This document shows positions 16,780 through 26,473 of a DNA stretch of 64,000 nt, piece after piece. The DNA is taken from assembly GCF_900478135.1 (NCBI RefSeq), contig NZ_LS483470.1, positions 551,501 through 615,500 on the forward strand, written 5' to 3'. A program made the translations under genes and the position numbers. Below the pieces are notes generated by a model. The model saw only the letters and a list, made by a program, of their open reading frames with translations, searched no databases and had not been told where the DNA came from. Source of the DNA: Leminorella richardii (GTDB taxonomy: Bacteria > Pseudomonadota > Gammaproteobacteria > Enterobacterales > Enterobacteriaceae). Positions within the stretch are counted from its first letter, which is position 1; each line of letters starts with the position of its first letter.

Positions 16780-17874
16780 ATGGCTAAACAAACCCCTCTG
16801 TATCAGCGACATCTAACCTGTGGCGCCCGTATGGTCGACTTTCACGGCTGGATGATGCCCCTCAACTACGGCTCTCAGATTGACGAACACCACGCTGTTC
16901 GCCAGCGGGCCGGTATGTTTGACGTTTCCCACATGACGATTGTCGACCTGCGCGGCGCCCGCACGCGGGAGTTTTTACGCTACCTGCTGGCAAACGATGT
17001 AGCAAAGCTGACACAGCCGGGGAAAGCCCTGTACAGCGGCATGCTCAACGCCTCTGGCGGCGTGATTGACGATCTGATCGTCTACTTTCTGGCAGAGGAC
17101 TATTTTCGCGTCATCGTTAACTCTGCCACGCGCGAAAAGGATTTGGACTGGATTACAGAGCATGCCCGTCCATACGGTGTAGAGATTCAGGTTCGCGACG
17201 ATCTGGGCATGATTGCCGTGCAGGGGCCTGAGGCAAAAGAGAAAGCAGCCCGCCTTCTGACAGACGAACAGCGCAGCGCCATTGCTGGAATGGCGCCGTT
17301 TTTTGGCAAACAAACGGGCAGTTTATTCGTGGCGACCACCGGCTATACCGGAGAAGAAGGCTATGAATTGATGATGCCGATTGAAGCGCTGGACGGCGCC
17401 TGGCAGGCGCTGATGAAAGAGGGCGTTGTTCCCTGTGGCCTTGGAGCGCGCGATACGCTGCGCCTTGAGGCGGGAATGAATCTGTATGGGCAGGAGATGG
17501 ATGAAAGCGTGTCTCCGCTGGCGGCAAACATGGGGTGGACCATCGCCTGGGAGCCTGCCGAGCGCGATTTTATTGGCCGAGAGGGGTTAGAAGCCCAGCG
17601 CGGTAGGCAGCATGAAAAACTGGTCGGGCTAGTGATGACAGAGAAAGGCGTTCTGCGCGCTGGGCTGCCGGTCACCTTCTGCGATGCGCAGGGGAACGTA
17701 CAGGAAGGCATCATTACCAGCGGAACCTTTTCACCGACGCTTGGCTACAGCATTGCGCTGGCGCGAGTGCCGCCGACTATTGGCGAGTCGGCCATTGTTC
17801 CCATTCGCGGTCGAGAAATGCCGGTGAGAGTCGTCAAGCCGGGCTTTGTTCGCCACGGGAAATCCATACTGTAG
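16780..17874 (+). CDS. gcvT: Glycine cleavage system T protein (aminomethyltransferase)
   Basis: Transfers the methylene group from aminomethylated H protein to tetrahydrofolate, releasing ammonia. 364 residues (E. coli 364). Motifs: FHGWMMPLNYGSQIDEHHAVR near the N-terminus, MFDVSHMTIVDLRG, DDLIVYFLAEDYFRVIVNS, the folate-site Asp in that region, GYTGEEGYELM and CGLGARDTLRLEAGMNLYGQ. The first gene of gcvT-gcvH-gcvP; spacing to gcvH is 69 bp. The dihydrolipoamide dehydrogenase (L protein) is not in the window, as expected because lpd is elsewhere. Confidence 0.97.
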   Translation: MAKQTPLYQRHLTCGARMVDFHGWMMPLNYGSQIDEHHAVRQRAGMFDVSHMTIVDLRGARTREFLRYLLANDVAKLTQPGKALYSGMLNASGGVIDDLIVYFLAEDYFRVIVNSATREKDLDWITEHARPYGVEIQVRDDLGMIAVQGPEAKEKAARLLTDEQRSAIAGMAPFFGKQTGSLFVATTGYTGEEGYELMMPIEALDGAWQALMKEGVVPCGLGARDTLRLEAGMNLYGQEMDESVSPLAANMGWTIAWEPAERDFIGREGLEAQRGRQHEKLVGLVMTEKGVLRAGLPVTFCDAQGNVQEGIITSGTFSPTLGYSIALARVPPTIGESAIVPIRGREMPVRVVKPGFVRHGKSIL

Positions 17875-17943
17875 CTATCGGGCAGAACCTTGAAACACCG
17901 CCTGAATGCATCGGGCGTTAAACCCTAACAAACGGAGAACGAC

Positions 17944-18333
17944 ATGAGTAATGTACCTGCTGAACTGAAGTATGCGACGTCTCACGAGTGGATTCGTGAA
18001 GAGCAGAACGGCGTCTATAGCGTAGGAATTACCGACCACGCGCAGCACCTTCTGGGGGATATGGTGTTTATCGAACTGCCTGAAGTGGGCAGAAGCGTTT
18101 CTGTTGGCGAAGAGTGCGCGGTAGCGGAGTCTGTGAAGGCTGCGTCTGATATCTATGCGCCGATAAGCGGCGATATCGTTGAGGTTAACGGTGAGCTTGA
18201 GTCGTCACCGGAGCTGGTGAACAGCGAACCTTACGAGGGGGGCTGGCTGTTTCGCATTAAAGCCAGCAGCGAAAGCGAAATCGGCGATTTGCTGGATGCA
18301 CAGGGGTATCAGTCCACGATTGCAGATGAATAG
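17944..18333 (+). CDS. gcvH: Glycine cleavage system H protein (lipoyl carrier)
   Basis: A 129-residue lipoylated shuttle that carries the aminomethyl group between P, T and L proteins. The lipoyl-lysine motif is AVAESVKAASDIYAPISG, with Lys about residue 65, flanked by the conserved GDMVFIELPEVG and VNSEPYEGGWLF. The length equals E. coli GcvH. The start ATG at 17944 follows the SD ACGGAGAA. It lies 26 bp upstream of gcvP. Confidence 0.97.
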   Translation: MSNVPAELKYATSHEWIREEQNGVYSVGITDHAQHLLGDMVFIELPEVGRSVSVGEECAVAESVKAASDIYAPISGDIVEVNGELESSPELVNSEPYEGGWLFRIKASSESEIGDLLDAQGYQSTIADE

Positions 18334-18359
18334 GAAACTCTACTCAGGAAGGCTACACA

Positions 18360-21233
18360 ATGAATCAAACAATGAGACAGCTTGAGTACGGTGAGTCGTT
18401 TATTGAACGTCACATTGGCCCCTCTCGGGAAGAGCGCCAGCAGATGCTGACTGCCGTCGGCGCGAGCAGCCTCGATGAGCTTATCGGCCGGATTGTGCCA
18501 GCGGACATTCAGCTTCCCTATCCGCCAGCCACCGGCGACGCCATGACAGAGCATCAGGCGCTGGCAGAGCTTAAGGCTATAGCGTCCCAGAATCAGCGCT
18601 ACCGTTCCTACATCGGCATGGGCTACTGCCCAACCCTGACGCCGCCAGTTATTCTGCGCAACGTGCTGGAGAATCCGGGCTGGTATACCGCTTATACGCC
18701 CTATCAGCCGGAGGTTTCCCAAGGGAGGCTGGAAGCGCTGTTAAACTTTCAGCAGATGACACAGGATCTGACCGGGTTGGATCTGGCGTCAGCGTCACTG
18801 CTGGATGAGGCTACCGCCGCAGCCGAAGCGATGGCGATGGCCAAACGGGCAGGAAAGCGCAAAGAGGCGAAAACGTTCTTTGTTGCAAACGACGTGCACC
18901 CACAGACTATCGACGTGGTGAAAACCCGAGCAGAAACCTTTGGCTTTAGCGTCGTGGTTGCGCCAATGGCAGAGGCGGTAAAACAGGGCGATCTGTTCGG
19001 TGCGCTGTTTCAACTGACCGGTACAGAGGGACAAATTAACGACTGCCGGGAAACTGTTCGTCAGTTGAAAGCCGACGGCGTGATTATCTGCATGGCGGCA
19101 GACATTATGTCACTGGTGCTGCTGGCATCTCCCGGCGAAGCGGGAGCCGATGTCGTGTTTGGATCGTCACAGCGCTTTGGCGTTCCCATGGGGTACGGTG
19201 GCCCTCATGCCGCATTTTTTGCCTGTCGAGACGAGTTTAAGCGTTCAATACCGGGGCGGATCATCGGCGTGTCTCGCGATGCGGCCGGCAAGACAGCACT
19301 GCGCATGGCGATGCAGACCCGCGAACAGCACATTCGCCGCGAAAAGGCTAACTCAAACATCTGTACGTCTCAGGTGCTGTTGGCCAACATGGCAGGCTTC
19401 TACGCTGTTTATCACGGCCCTGAGGGCCTAAAACGCATTGCTTTACGCATTCACCGTCTGACGGATATTCTGGCGACAGGGCTCAAAGAGAAAGGCCTAA
19501 AGCTTCGCCACAGCAGCTGGTTTGATACGCTGTGCGTTGAGGTTGAAGACAAAGAGGCGGTGCTGACGCGTGCGCTGAGCTTTGGCATTAACCTGCGCGC
19601 CGACCTGCACGGTGCAGTGGGCATCACACTGGACGAAACCACTACGGTGGACGACGTTAATACGCTATTTGACGTGCTGCTAGGGGACAGTCGCGCACTG
19701 GATGTCGATGCGCTCGACGTCCGCTGTATGACAGATAGCTGTTCAATACCGTCGCCAATGCTGCGCCAGACGCCTATCCTGACTCACCCAGTGTTTAACC
19801 GCTACCACAGCGAAACGGAGATGATGCGCTATTTGCATCGCCTAGCCCGTAAGGACTTGGCGCTGGATCAGGCGATGATCCCGCTAGGCTCTTGCACCAT
19901 GAAGCTAAACGCAGCGGCGGAGATGATCCCCATTACCTGGCCTGAGTTTGCCGAGTTGCACCCGTTCTGCCCGCCAGAGCAGGCGCAGGGCTATCACACT
20001 ATGCTAAACCAGCTTTCCCAGTGGCTGGCGCTGATCACCGGCTATGACGCCGTGAGTATGCAGCCTAACTCTGGCGCTCAGGGGGAATATGCGGGATTGC
20101 TGACAATCCGCCGTTATCACGCCGCGCGCGGTGAAGGTCATCGCCACGTTTGCCTGATCCCAAGCTCTGCCCACGGTACTAACCCCGCTTCGGCGCAGAT
20201 GGCAGGCATGACGGTTGTGGTAGTCGCCTGTGACAAACAGGGCAATATTGACTTGGTTGACCTGCGGGAAAAGGCGATAGAACACCGCAATGACCTTTCG
20301 TGCATTATGGTGACCTATCCTTCAACGCACGGGGTGTATGAAGAAACCATTCGAGAAGCGTGCCGCATCGTGCATGAGTCCGGCGGTCAGGTCTATCTCG
20401 ACGGCGCCAATATGAATGCTCAGGTCGGCATTACGACGCCCGGCTACATTGGTGCTGATGTTTCCCACCTTAACCTCCATAAAACGTTCAGCATCCCCCA
20501 CGGCGGCGGCGGCCCGGGCATGGGGCCTATCGGCGTGAAGAAGCACCTTGCTCCCTATTTACCCGGCCACAGCGTGGTTCAGCCAGAGGGCATTACGCGA
20601 CTGGGAGCGGTGTCGGCTGCGCCGTTTGGCAGCGCTTCGATTCTTCCTATCAGCTGGATGTACATTCACATGATGGGGGCATCGGGTCTGAAGACGGCGA
20701 GTCAGGTCGCTATTTTGAATGCGAACTATATCGCTCAGCGGCTAAAAGACGCCTATCCGGTGCTTTATTCGGGCAGCAGCGGTCTGGTGGCTCACGAATG
20801 CATTCTTGATATTCGCCCGCTGAAAGAGGAGAGCGGCATTACCGAGATGGATATTGCCAAACGCCTAATCGACTACGGTTTTCATGCGCCTACTATGTCG
20901 TTTCCCGTTGCCGGTACGCTCATGGTGGAGCCGACGGAGTCGGAGAGTAAAGTGGAGCTCGATCGCTTTATTGACGCCATGCTGGCAATTCGAGAGGAAG
21001 CCCGCCGCGTGCAGTCTGGAGAATGGCCGAAGGACGACAATCCGCTGGTTAACGCCCCGCACGTGCAGGCAGAGCTGGTTGAAGAGTGGAAGCATCCCTA
21101 TAGCAGAGAGCTGGCCGTTTTCCCTTCTCCAGACGCGCTGAACAATAAGTACTGGCCGACCGTCAAGCGGCTGGACGACGTGTACGGCGACAGAAACCTG
21201 TTCTGCTCCTGTGTGCCGATGTCGGAATACTGA
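18360..21233 (+). CDS. gcvP: Glycine dehydrogenase (decarboxylating), P protein
   Basis: A PLP enzyme that decarboxylates glycine and loads the remaining aminomethyl group on GcvH. 957 residues, a fused alpha-beta type as in E. coli. Visible: FIERHIGPS at the N-terminus, YIGMGYCPTLTPPVI, the N-half LGDSR-type region, then the C-half with MIPLGSCTMKLN, QPNSGAQGEYAG and the PLP lysine in LNLHKTFSIPHGGGGPG, plus HAPTMSFPVAGTLMVEPTES near the end. Terminal gene of the operon, followed by a terminator. Confidence 0.97.
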   Translation: MNQTMRQLEYGESFIERHIGPSREERQQMLTAVGASSLDELIGRIVPADIQLPYPPATGDAMTEHQALAELKAIASQNQRYRSYIGMGYCPTLTPPVILRNVLENPGWYTAYTPYQPEVSQGRLEALLNFQQMTQDLTGLDLASASLLDEATAAAEAMAMAKRAGKRKEAKTFFVANDVHPQTIDVVKTRAETFGFSVVVAPMAEAVKQGDLFGALFQLTGTEGQINDCRETVRQLKADGVIICMAADIMSLVLLASPGEAGADVVFGSSQRFGVPMGYGGPHAAFFACRDEFKRSIPGRIIGVSRDAAGKTALRMAMQTREQHIRREKANSNICTSQVLLANMAGFYAVYHGPEGLKRIALRIHRLTDILATGLKEKGLKLRHSSWFDTLCVEVEDKEAVLTRALSFGINLRADLHGAVGITLDETTTVDDVNTLFDVLLGDSRALDVDALDVRCMTDSCSIPSPMLRQTPILTHPVFNRYHSETEMMRYLHRLARKDLALDQAMIPLGSCTMKLNAAAEMIPITWPEFAELHPFCPPEQAQGYHTMLNQLSQWLALITGYDAVSMQPNSGAQGEYAGLLTIRRYHAARGEGHRHVCLIPSSAHGTNPASAQMAGMTVVVVACDKQGNIDLVDLREKAIEHRNDLSCIMVTYPSTHGVYEETIREACRIVHESGGQVYLDGANMNAQVGITTPGYIGADVSHLNLHKTFSIPHGGGGPGMGPIGVKKHLAPYLPGHSVVQPEGITRLGAVSAAPFGSASILPISWMYIHMMGASGLKTASQVAILNANYIAQRLKDAYPVLYSGSSGLVAHECILDIRPLKEESGITEMDIAKRLIDYGFHAPTMSFPVAGTLMVEPTESESKVELDRFIDAMLAIREEARRVQSGEWPKDDNPLVNAPHVQAELVEEWKHPYSRELAVFPSPDALNNKYWPTVKRLDDVYGDRNLFCSCVPMSEY

Positions 21234-21280
21234 TATCGACATCAGTGCTTAACAGAGCTTAATAGCGGTTAATCGAAAAA

Positions 21281-21318
21281 GATGGCGGTCCAAAGTGGGA
21301 TCGCCATCATATTTTTTC
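21281..21318 (+). terminator. Rho-independent terminator after gcvP
   Basis: The stem GATGGCG (21281-21287) pairs with CGCCATC (21302-21308) and is followed by ATATTTTTTCT. Confidence 0.75.
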
Positions 21319-21716
21319 TGTTGGTAAAATTTTATCGATTCTCATGCCTGTTTTTCCCAGCATCAGCCCAGTAGAGCGCTTTGGAGCAAGAGCGCCATAA
21401 ATGCTTTGACGTTATGCATTAGAAAAATTCATGAATTTATATACAGTGCCCTGAGATCGGCGGAAATGCCGTATCCAAGGGCATTTTGTTGATGCTATAT
21501 TCCCAATCGCGGTATAACGCCGATCCCTGATCTATTTGTTTATGACTCTTTCTTTATGCGCCTTCGGCACATTGAGACGGTTTCTCTTTGCCGAGTGAAA
21601 GGCAAATGGATCGGTGAAAAGCGCGTTGAATCACCGCTTAATGAGGAATCTATTTCCGCAAATAAAAATAATGCGCTTGTGAAAAGCAAACGCCGACAAC
21701 GATAGAGATTTAAAGC
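21319..21716. other. Intergenic region gcvP to AGCS symporter, with a second terminator-like hairpin
   Basis: No gene is supported in these 398 nt. A second hairpin lies at 21447-21483: TGCCCT pairs with AGGGCA, with an inner GATCGGC/GCCG-ATC helix, and TTTTGTT follows. It could end a small transcript, act as a backup terminator or attenuate the symporter gene. I looked for glycine riboswitch elements, common before such symporters in other bacteria, and did not find convincing ones. Confidence 0.45.
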
Positions 21717-23135
21717 ATGGAACTACTGGAACAGCTGGTTGATTTTGTGAATAGCCTGCTCTGGGATCACGTATTAATCTTTTTGCTATGTGGTACCGGG
21801 ATCTATTTTACCGTCCGTCTGGGCTTTGTTCAGGTTCGCCACTTTGGCACCGGCGTTAAAGAGCTGTTTGGCGGGATGTCCCTGAAGGGGAAAAAGGCTG
21901 ACAAGAGCGGGATGAGTTCCTTTCAGGCTGTGGCAACGGCTATTGCTGGGCAAGTCGGTACCGGTAACCTAGCTGGGCCTGCAACGGCGATCCTCGCTGG
22001 CGGCCCCGGCGCGATTTTCTGGATGTGGGTGTCCTCTTTCCTCGGTATGTCGACGATTTATGCGGAAGCCATTCTGGCGCAAAAGTTTAAGACCAAAGAC
22101 AAAAACGGTCAGGCCGTCGGCGGCCCGGCTTACTACATTGAACAGGGGCTAAAGTGTAAGTGGCTGGCCTGTGTGTTTGCCGTGCTTATTATTTTCGCAT
22201 TGGGCTTTATTGGCAACATGGTGCAGTCAAACGCCATCGCTTCTGCGTTTAACAGCTCGCTGGGCGTACCTACTTGGGTTATGGGGGTGGTCATGGCGGT
22301 TGTGGCGGGCGTAGTCGTCATTGGCGGCATTCGCAGTATCGCTTCGTTTAGTGAGAAAGTCGTTCCGGTGATGGCCTGTCTTTACCTGATCGGCGCCTTT
22401 GCCATTCTGGCTATCAACTATGAGTACGTGCTGCCCGCGTTTGAATCAATCTTTGTTGCCGCGTTTAACCCTCAGGCAGTGGTCGGCGGCGGTGTCGGTA
22501 TCGGTATTCAGCAGGCAATGCGCTTTGGTATTGCCCGAGGCCTGTTTGCTAACGAGGCGGGCATGGGGTCAACGCCGCACGCTCACGCCGTAGCGCGGGT
22601 TTCACGTCCAGAGCAGCAGGGCTTTATCGCCATGATGGGGGTTTTCGTTGTGTGCCTTATCGTGACGCTGACAGCGCTGGTGATCATTACTTCCGGCATG
22701 AAAGAGTGGGATGCAGCCGGTCGCGTGGGCGACTCTTTCCTGAGCATTTTCCGCGGCCAGGGTATTACGGTGACTCAACAGGCGTATGTGTATATCTTTG
22801 GCCAGTTTGGCAGCCTGTTTATCTCTGCTTCACTGTTCTTCTTTGCCTTTACTACCATTATTGGCTGGTACTACTACGCAGAAAACAACGTGCGCTATTT
22901 GTTCCAGTCCGTGTCAGCGGTGCGGATCTATCAGCTGATGGTAATCTGCTTTATCTTCGCCGCGTCACTGTTTAAGGTGGATCTGGTGTGGAAGATGGCG
23001 GACATGTTCAACGGCCTGATGGTGCTCCCTAACCTCGCGGCGCTGCTGCTGCTGTCTCCTATTGTGATTGGTGTAGGAAAAGCGGCAGGGTTTGGCTCGG
23101 GCGTACCGGACGCCGAGCTGGAGTCTGGCCGGTAA
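21717..23135 (+). CDS. AGCS-family sodium:alanine/glycine symporter
   Basis: A 472-residue inner-membrane amino acid:cation symporter with about 11 helices. AGCS signatures are visible: SSFQAVATAIAGQVGTGNLA, GGPGAIFWMWVSSFLGM, GGPAYYIEQGLK, IGIQQAMRFGIARGLFANEAG, and GWYYYAENNVRYLF near the C-terminus. The G-T-G-N-L/I motif binds sodium and the amino acid in this family. Its location downstream of gcvTHP, and its family specificity for small neutral amino acids, suggest import of glycine or alanine, but it has its own promoter region and a gcv terminator separates them. Confidence 0.92.
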   Translation: MELLEQLVDFVNSLLWDHVLIFLLCGTGIYFTVRLGFVQVRHFGTGVKELFGGMSLKGKKADKSGMSSFQAVATAIAGQVGTGNLAGPATAILAGGPGAIFWMWVSSFLGMSTIYAEAILAQKFKTKDKNGQAVGGPAYYIEQGLKCKWLACVFAVLIIFALGFIGNMVQSNAIASAFNSSLGVPTWVMGVVMAVVAGVVVIGGIRSIASFSEKVVPVMACLYLIGAFAILAINYEYVLPAFESIFVAAFNPQAVVGGGVGIGIQQAMRFGIARGLFANEAGMGSTPHAHAVARVSRPEQQGFIAMMGVFVVCLIVTLTALVIITSGMKEWDAAGRVGDSFLSIFRGQGITVTQQAYVYIFGQFGSLFISASLFFFAFTTIIGWYYYAENNVRYLFQSVSAVRIYQLMVICFIFAASLFKVDLVWKMADMFNGLMVLPNLAALLLLSPIVIGVGKAAGFGSGVPDAELESGR

Positions 23136-23163
23136 CGCAGTTGCAGTTTCTTCTGATTGAGTG

Positions 23164-23192
23164 AAAGCCCCGGAGTGCCGGGGCTTTTTATT
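23164..23192 (+). terminator. Strong terminator after the AGCS symporter gene
   Basis: A perfect 10-bp stem (AAAGCCCCGG 23164-23173, CCGGGGCTTT 23178-23187) with a 4-nt loop, followed by TTATTTC and then the long pyrimidine tract. Confidence 0.9.
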
Positions 23193-23280
23193 TCTTCTTT
23201 TTCCCTTTTCTCCCTTTTTTCCCTTTTTTCTCCTTTCTTCTAACTTCACTCCCCCTTTTTTTCGTGCTCCTCTCACCTGT
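23183..23280 (+). repeat. Polypyrimidine (C/T) tract
   Basis: For close to 100 nt the plus strand is almost only C and T, made of irregular repeats of CCCTTTT / TTCTCC / CCCTTTTTT type. It begins at the T-tail of the symporter terminator and ends about 90 nt before vgrG. It marks the left boundary of the T6SS island. Function unknown; such tracts can form triplexes or slip in replication. Confidence 0.7.
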
Positions 23281-23371
23281 CCATTTAGGCAGTTTCCTCC
23301 ATTTTCTTTTTTTTATTACTATGGTTAAAAATGAAAAAATAATGCAACACATTGAATAAAAAGGAATAAAA

Positions 23372-26300
23372 ATGTTTTATTCGAGTGATGATAAAGATTT
23401 GAAACATTTAACCAAACGTCTGTCGGCTAGTGGTGTAAGTGAACTGTTTGACAGCGTTAAAAAACGCACTTGTGCGCCTCAAGCGGACGACATAAATCGC
23501 TATCGCCTAGGCATAGACGGTGTGGAAGAAACGCTGTCTGTTTTACACCTTGAGGGGCAGAAACATTTAAGTCAGTCGTGGAGTTTTGTTGTGCAGTTTA
23601 CTGCACCTCACGGGCTTTCTATGTCACAGGTGCTGAGCAAACGCGTGGTGATTGCTTTGATGACAGGCAGAGAGAGCGGCTTGGTAAACGCGACGTTAGG
23701 CACGTTGAGTAATACGTTAGGTAAGGTAGGCGGTAGGGTTTTATCTTCTGTGGCAAAGAGGATGACTTCTGATTTGTCTGGCTTCAATGCCAGATTGGGA
23801 ACGGAGTTTGGTGAAGAACATCAGCTGTACGGTGTAGCGATGGCGTTTAGCCAGCTCTCATCCTCTGTTGACGAGGCTCGGTACGAAATTGCTGTCTACC
23901 CACGCTTACAGCTTCTGGAAAATACGCGAGGATGCGCGATCTATCAGAATCAGACGGTGCCGCAGATCGTAGAGGCCGTACTGCGTAAGCATGGTTTGAC
24001 CGGAATAGATTTTCGCTTTGAGCTGTCGGAAAGCTATCCGGTTAAAGAGTATGTGACGCAGTGGGAAGAGAGCGATCTGACGTTTATCCGCCGTCTTCTG
24101 GCGGATTCGGGTATCTGGTTCTGGTTTGAAAGCCATTCGAAAAACGGTTGTGACGTAGTGGTATTCGGCGATTCTGCGCAGCAGTATCAGGACGGGCCGC
24201 GAGCGGAATACCGGACGCCCTCTGGCCATATTGATGATGGTCAGGAGGCGGTGTGGGACATGTCAGTAACGCGCAGGACTGTGCCTAATCGGGTTATTAC
24301 ACAGGACTATAACTACCGCACTGCGCAAACCAGAATGAAGTCGGAGGCCAATGAGCGAAAAAAGGATACAACTACGCACGGTCGGCGCTATCTCTATGCC
24401 GAACACTATAGGGAATGTGGTGAATCAGTACTGAGTGACAGTGAGCAAAGTGATTCGATGGAGCCGTTTGGCCGCGATCTGGATGACTGCACCACTGCAG
24501 CTCAGGAAAAAGAACTTTTACCAACAGGTTTTTCCGGTAGCGGTTCGAGTCTAGGAAGTATGACGGGCAGGGTGACTGATTCGCTGGACTCAGCGATCGA
24601 CACTATTACTGGCTCGGTAAGTTCAGCAGGGAGGGATATACAGCATCGGGCTAATAGGGTTCAGAGCATAGTCTACCAAGGTATGGATCTGATGACTGAA
24701 GCCAGCTTTAGCGGTGAACAGCGGGGTGAAGAAGAGCAAGAGCCCGAAGAGGTTGGACAAGGGGCATGGTATGCAAAGCTGCGCCACCAGCGGCTGATGA
24801 CTGAACAGGTCACTATTGCCGGTAAAACGACGCTAATGCACTTGGCTCCCGGTCAAATTTTGACGGTTAGCGGTTCGTCGATAGCCGAGGCTAAGCGCGG
24901 AATACTGATTGTGTCGGTAAGTAGCGTAGGCGACAGGAGCCTGGCATATCAGCTGACTTTTATCGGCATTCCTTATGACGTGATGTGTCCCTACCGACCA
25001 GAGCTACTGCCGTGGCCCAGTATCAGCGGGACGCTGCCCGCCCGAGTGACCAGCCCAGACAGCGACCAGTATGGCTATATGGACAGCGACGGTCGCTATC
25101 GGGTGAAGATGGACTTCGATCTGAACGATAAGTGGCGTAGGGGCGAGGAAAGCCTGTGGATGCGCCGCGCCTCGGTTTATGCGGGTGATACTTACGGGCT
25201 GCACTTTCCGCTGATAGACGGTACGGAAGTGGCGATAGCGTTTACCGGTGGCAACCCGGATCGCCCCTATATCTCACACGCGATGCACGATTCACGTCAC
25301 CCTGAGCCGGTAACGGCGGCCAACCACAAGCGCAACGTGATACGTACTCCCGCCAACAACAAGCTGCGGATGGACGATGAGCGAGGCAAAGAGCACATCA
25401 AGATCGCTACCGAGTACGGTAAAACTCAGCTGAATATGGGTCATTTGGTTAACGGTAAAAGAGAAAAGCGCGGTGAAGGCTTTGAGCTAAGAACGGACGA
25501 GTGGGGAGCCATTCGTGCCGGAAAAGGGCTGTTTATTGGTGCTCACGCACAGGAAAAGGCCAAAGGAAACGCGCTAAGTATTGATGCCGCGTTGGAGCAG
25601 CTGTCTGCGGCTAATCACCAAATGCGCTCGCTGTCTGAAGCCGCCAGTGCCGCTTTAGCGCTCGCGGCTGACGTACAGGCTCAACAGAGCCTGCTGGCTG
25701 AACGCATTGACGCACTAAAATCCGCCGTTGTTCTGCTTAGCGCACCGAAGGGTATTGCGCTGACCAGCGGTGAGCACCTTCATGCATCCGCAGGGAAGAA
25801 TCTGGCGCTGACGGCGGGTAAAGATGTAGATATCAGTGCCATAAGGCGCCTGACGATGGCGGCGGGAGAGGCGTTTAGTCTGTTTGTGAAGAAGGCCGGC
25901 ATCAGGTTATTTGCCGCTAAAGGCAAGGTGGAGATTCAGGCGCAGGGCGACGGGCTGGATCTGATTGCCCGAAAGGGGCTTTCTATTATCAGCACGGAAG
26001 ATGAAATCATCATCAACGCTAAAAAGAAAATTACGCTTAACGCCAACGGTACCTATATTTCGCTCGATAAATGCCTGATCGAGCTGGCTACGCTGGGCGA
26101 TTTTAAAATCAAAAGCGCCAGTTTTGATACTTCTGGCCCCGCCGCTAGGCCTCCTACTTTTCCTAACGTTCCCAATGTCGACGGCTGTAGTGAGTTTTTT
26201 ACTCTCAGCGATCAGAAAACGAATCAACCGTTGGCCAACTTCCCTTACACCCTAAGCTGGAGCGGGCAGGATATTTCAGGGCATACCGATGAGCGCGGCA

Positions 26301-26473
26301 ACACACAGGCGATTTATACCGCCTCGAGCGAGCCTATATCAGTACAGCCGCATCCTGAGCGGGTGGATCGTCTGTTAGTTGAAGCCGCCTACTGGGACAG
26401 TGATACCCCACTTAGTCTGGATTTTAACCGAACAGGCGAGGCCAAAGAGATGCAAGAGGAGCAGGCGAAGTGA
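23372..26473 (+). CDS. vgrG: Type VI secretion tip protein VgrG (TssI) with insertions and a C-terminal adaptor-like domain
   Basis: A spike protein of the type VI secretion system, 1033 residues, longer than a standard ~650-850-residue VgrG. Order: gp27-like N-terminal base interrupted by a ~55-residue segment (about 97-150); gp27 continues through WEESDLTFIRRLLADSGIWFW; a Ser/Gly/Glu-rich insert at about 345-463; a gp5-like OB fold (about 550-625, VTSPDSDQYGYMDSDGRYRV, AFTGGNPDRPYIS); a repetitive beta-needle DUF2345-like region (about 650-910); and a final domain from about 940 (FTLSDQKTNQPLANFPYTLS, GHTDERGNTQAIYT) that looks like the transthyretin-like domain found on effector-carrying VgrGs. 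No catalytic extension is recognised. The stop overlaps the effector start by 4 bp, so the cargo is very probably the next protein. Confidence 0.92.
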   Translation: MFYSSDDKDLKHLTKRLSASGVSELFDSVKKRTCAPQADDINRYRLGIDGVEETLSVLHLEGQKHLSQSWSFVVQFTAPHGLSMSQVLSKRVVIALMTGRESGLVNATLGTLSNTLGKVGGRVLSSVAKRMTSDLSGFNARLGTEFGEEHQLYGVAMAFSQLSSSVDEARYEIAVYPRLQLLENTRGCAIYQNQTVPQIVEAVLRKHGLTGIDFRFELSESYPVKEYVTQWEESDLTFIRRLLADSGIWFWFESHSKNGCDVVVFGDSAQQYQDGPRAEYRTPSGHIDDGQEAVWDMSVTRRTVPNRVITQDYNYRTAQTRMKSEANERKKDTTTHGRRYLYAEHYRECGESVLSDSEQSDSMEPFGRDLDDCTTAAQEKELLPTGFSGSGSSLGSMTGRVTDSLDSAIDTITGSVSSAGRDIQHRANRVQSIVYQGMDLMTEASFSGEQRGEEEQEPEEVGQGAWYAKLRHQRLMTEQVTIAGKTTLMHLAPGQILTVSGSSIAEAKRGILIVSVSSVGDRSLAYQLTFIGIPYDVMCPYRPELLPWPSISGTLPARVTSPDSDQYGYMDSDGRYRVKMDFDLNDKWRRGEESLWMRRASVYAGDTYGLHFPLIDGTEVAIAFTGGNPDRPYISHAMHDSRHPEPVTAANHKRNVIRTPANNKLRMDDERGKEHIKIATEYGKTQLNMGHLVNGKREKRGEGFELRTDEWGAIRAGKGLFIGAHAQEKAKGNALSIDAALEQLSAANHQMRSLSEAASAALALAADVQAQQSLLAERIDALKSAVVLLSAPKGIALTSGEHLHASAGKNLALTAGKDVDISAIRRLTMAAGEAFSLFVKKAGIRLFAAKGKVEIQAQGDGLDLIARKGLSIISTEDEIIINAKKKITLNANGTYISLDKCLIELATLGDFKIKSASFDTSGPAARPPTFPNVPNVDGCSEFFTLSDQKTNQPLANFPYTLSWSGQDISGHTDERGNTQAIYTASSEPISVQPHPERVDRLLVEAAYWDSDTPLSLDFNRTGEAKEMQEEQAK

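Noticed and set aside
21484..21716. Glycine riboswitch before the AGCS symporter
   Set aside because: CGCCTTCGG-like pieces occur, but not the ordered two-helix aptamer arrangement with the conserved junction.
22965..23276. Minus-strand open frame of 103 codons over the polypyrimidine tract
   Set aside because: Its Lys/Arg/Glu-rich N-terminus is only the translation of the purine strand of a C/T tract and the rest overlaps the symporter gene; no SD.
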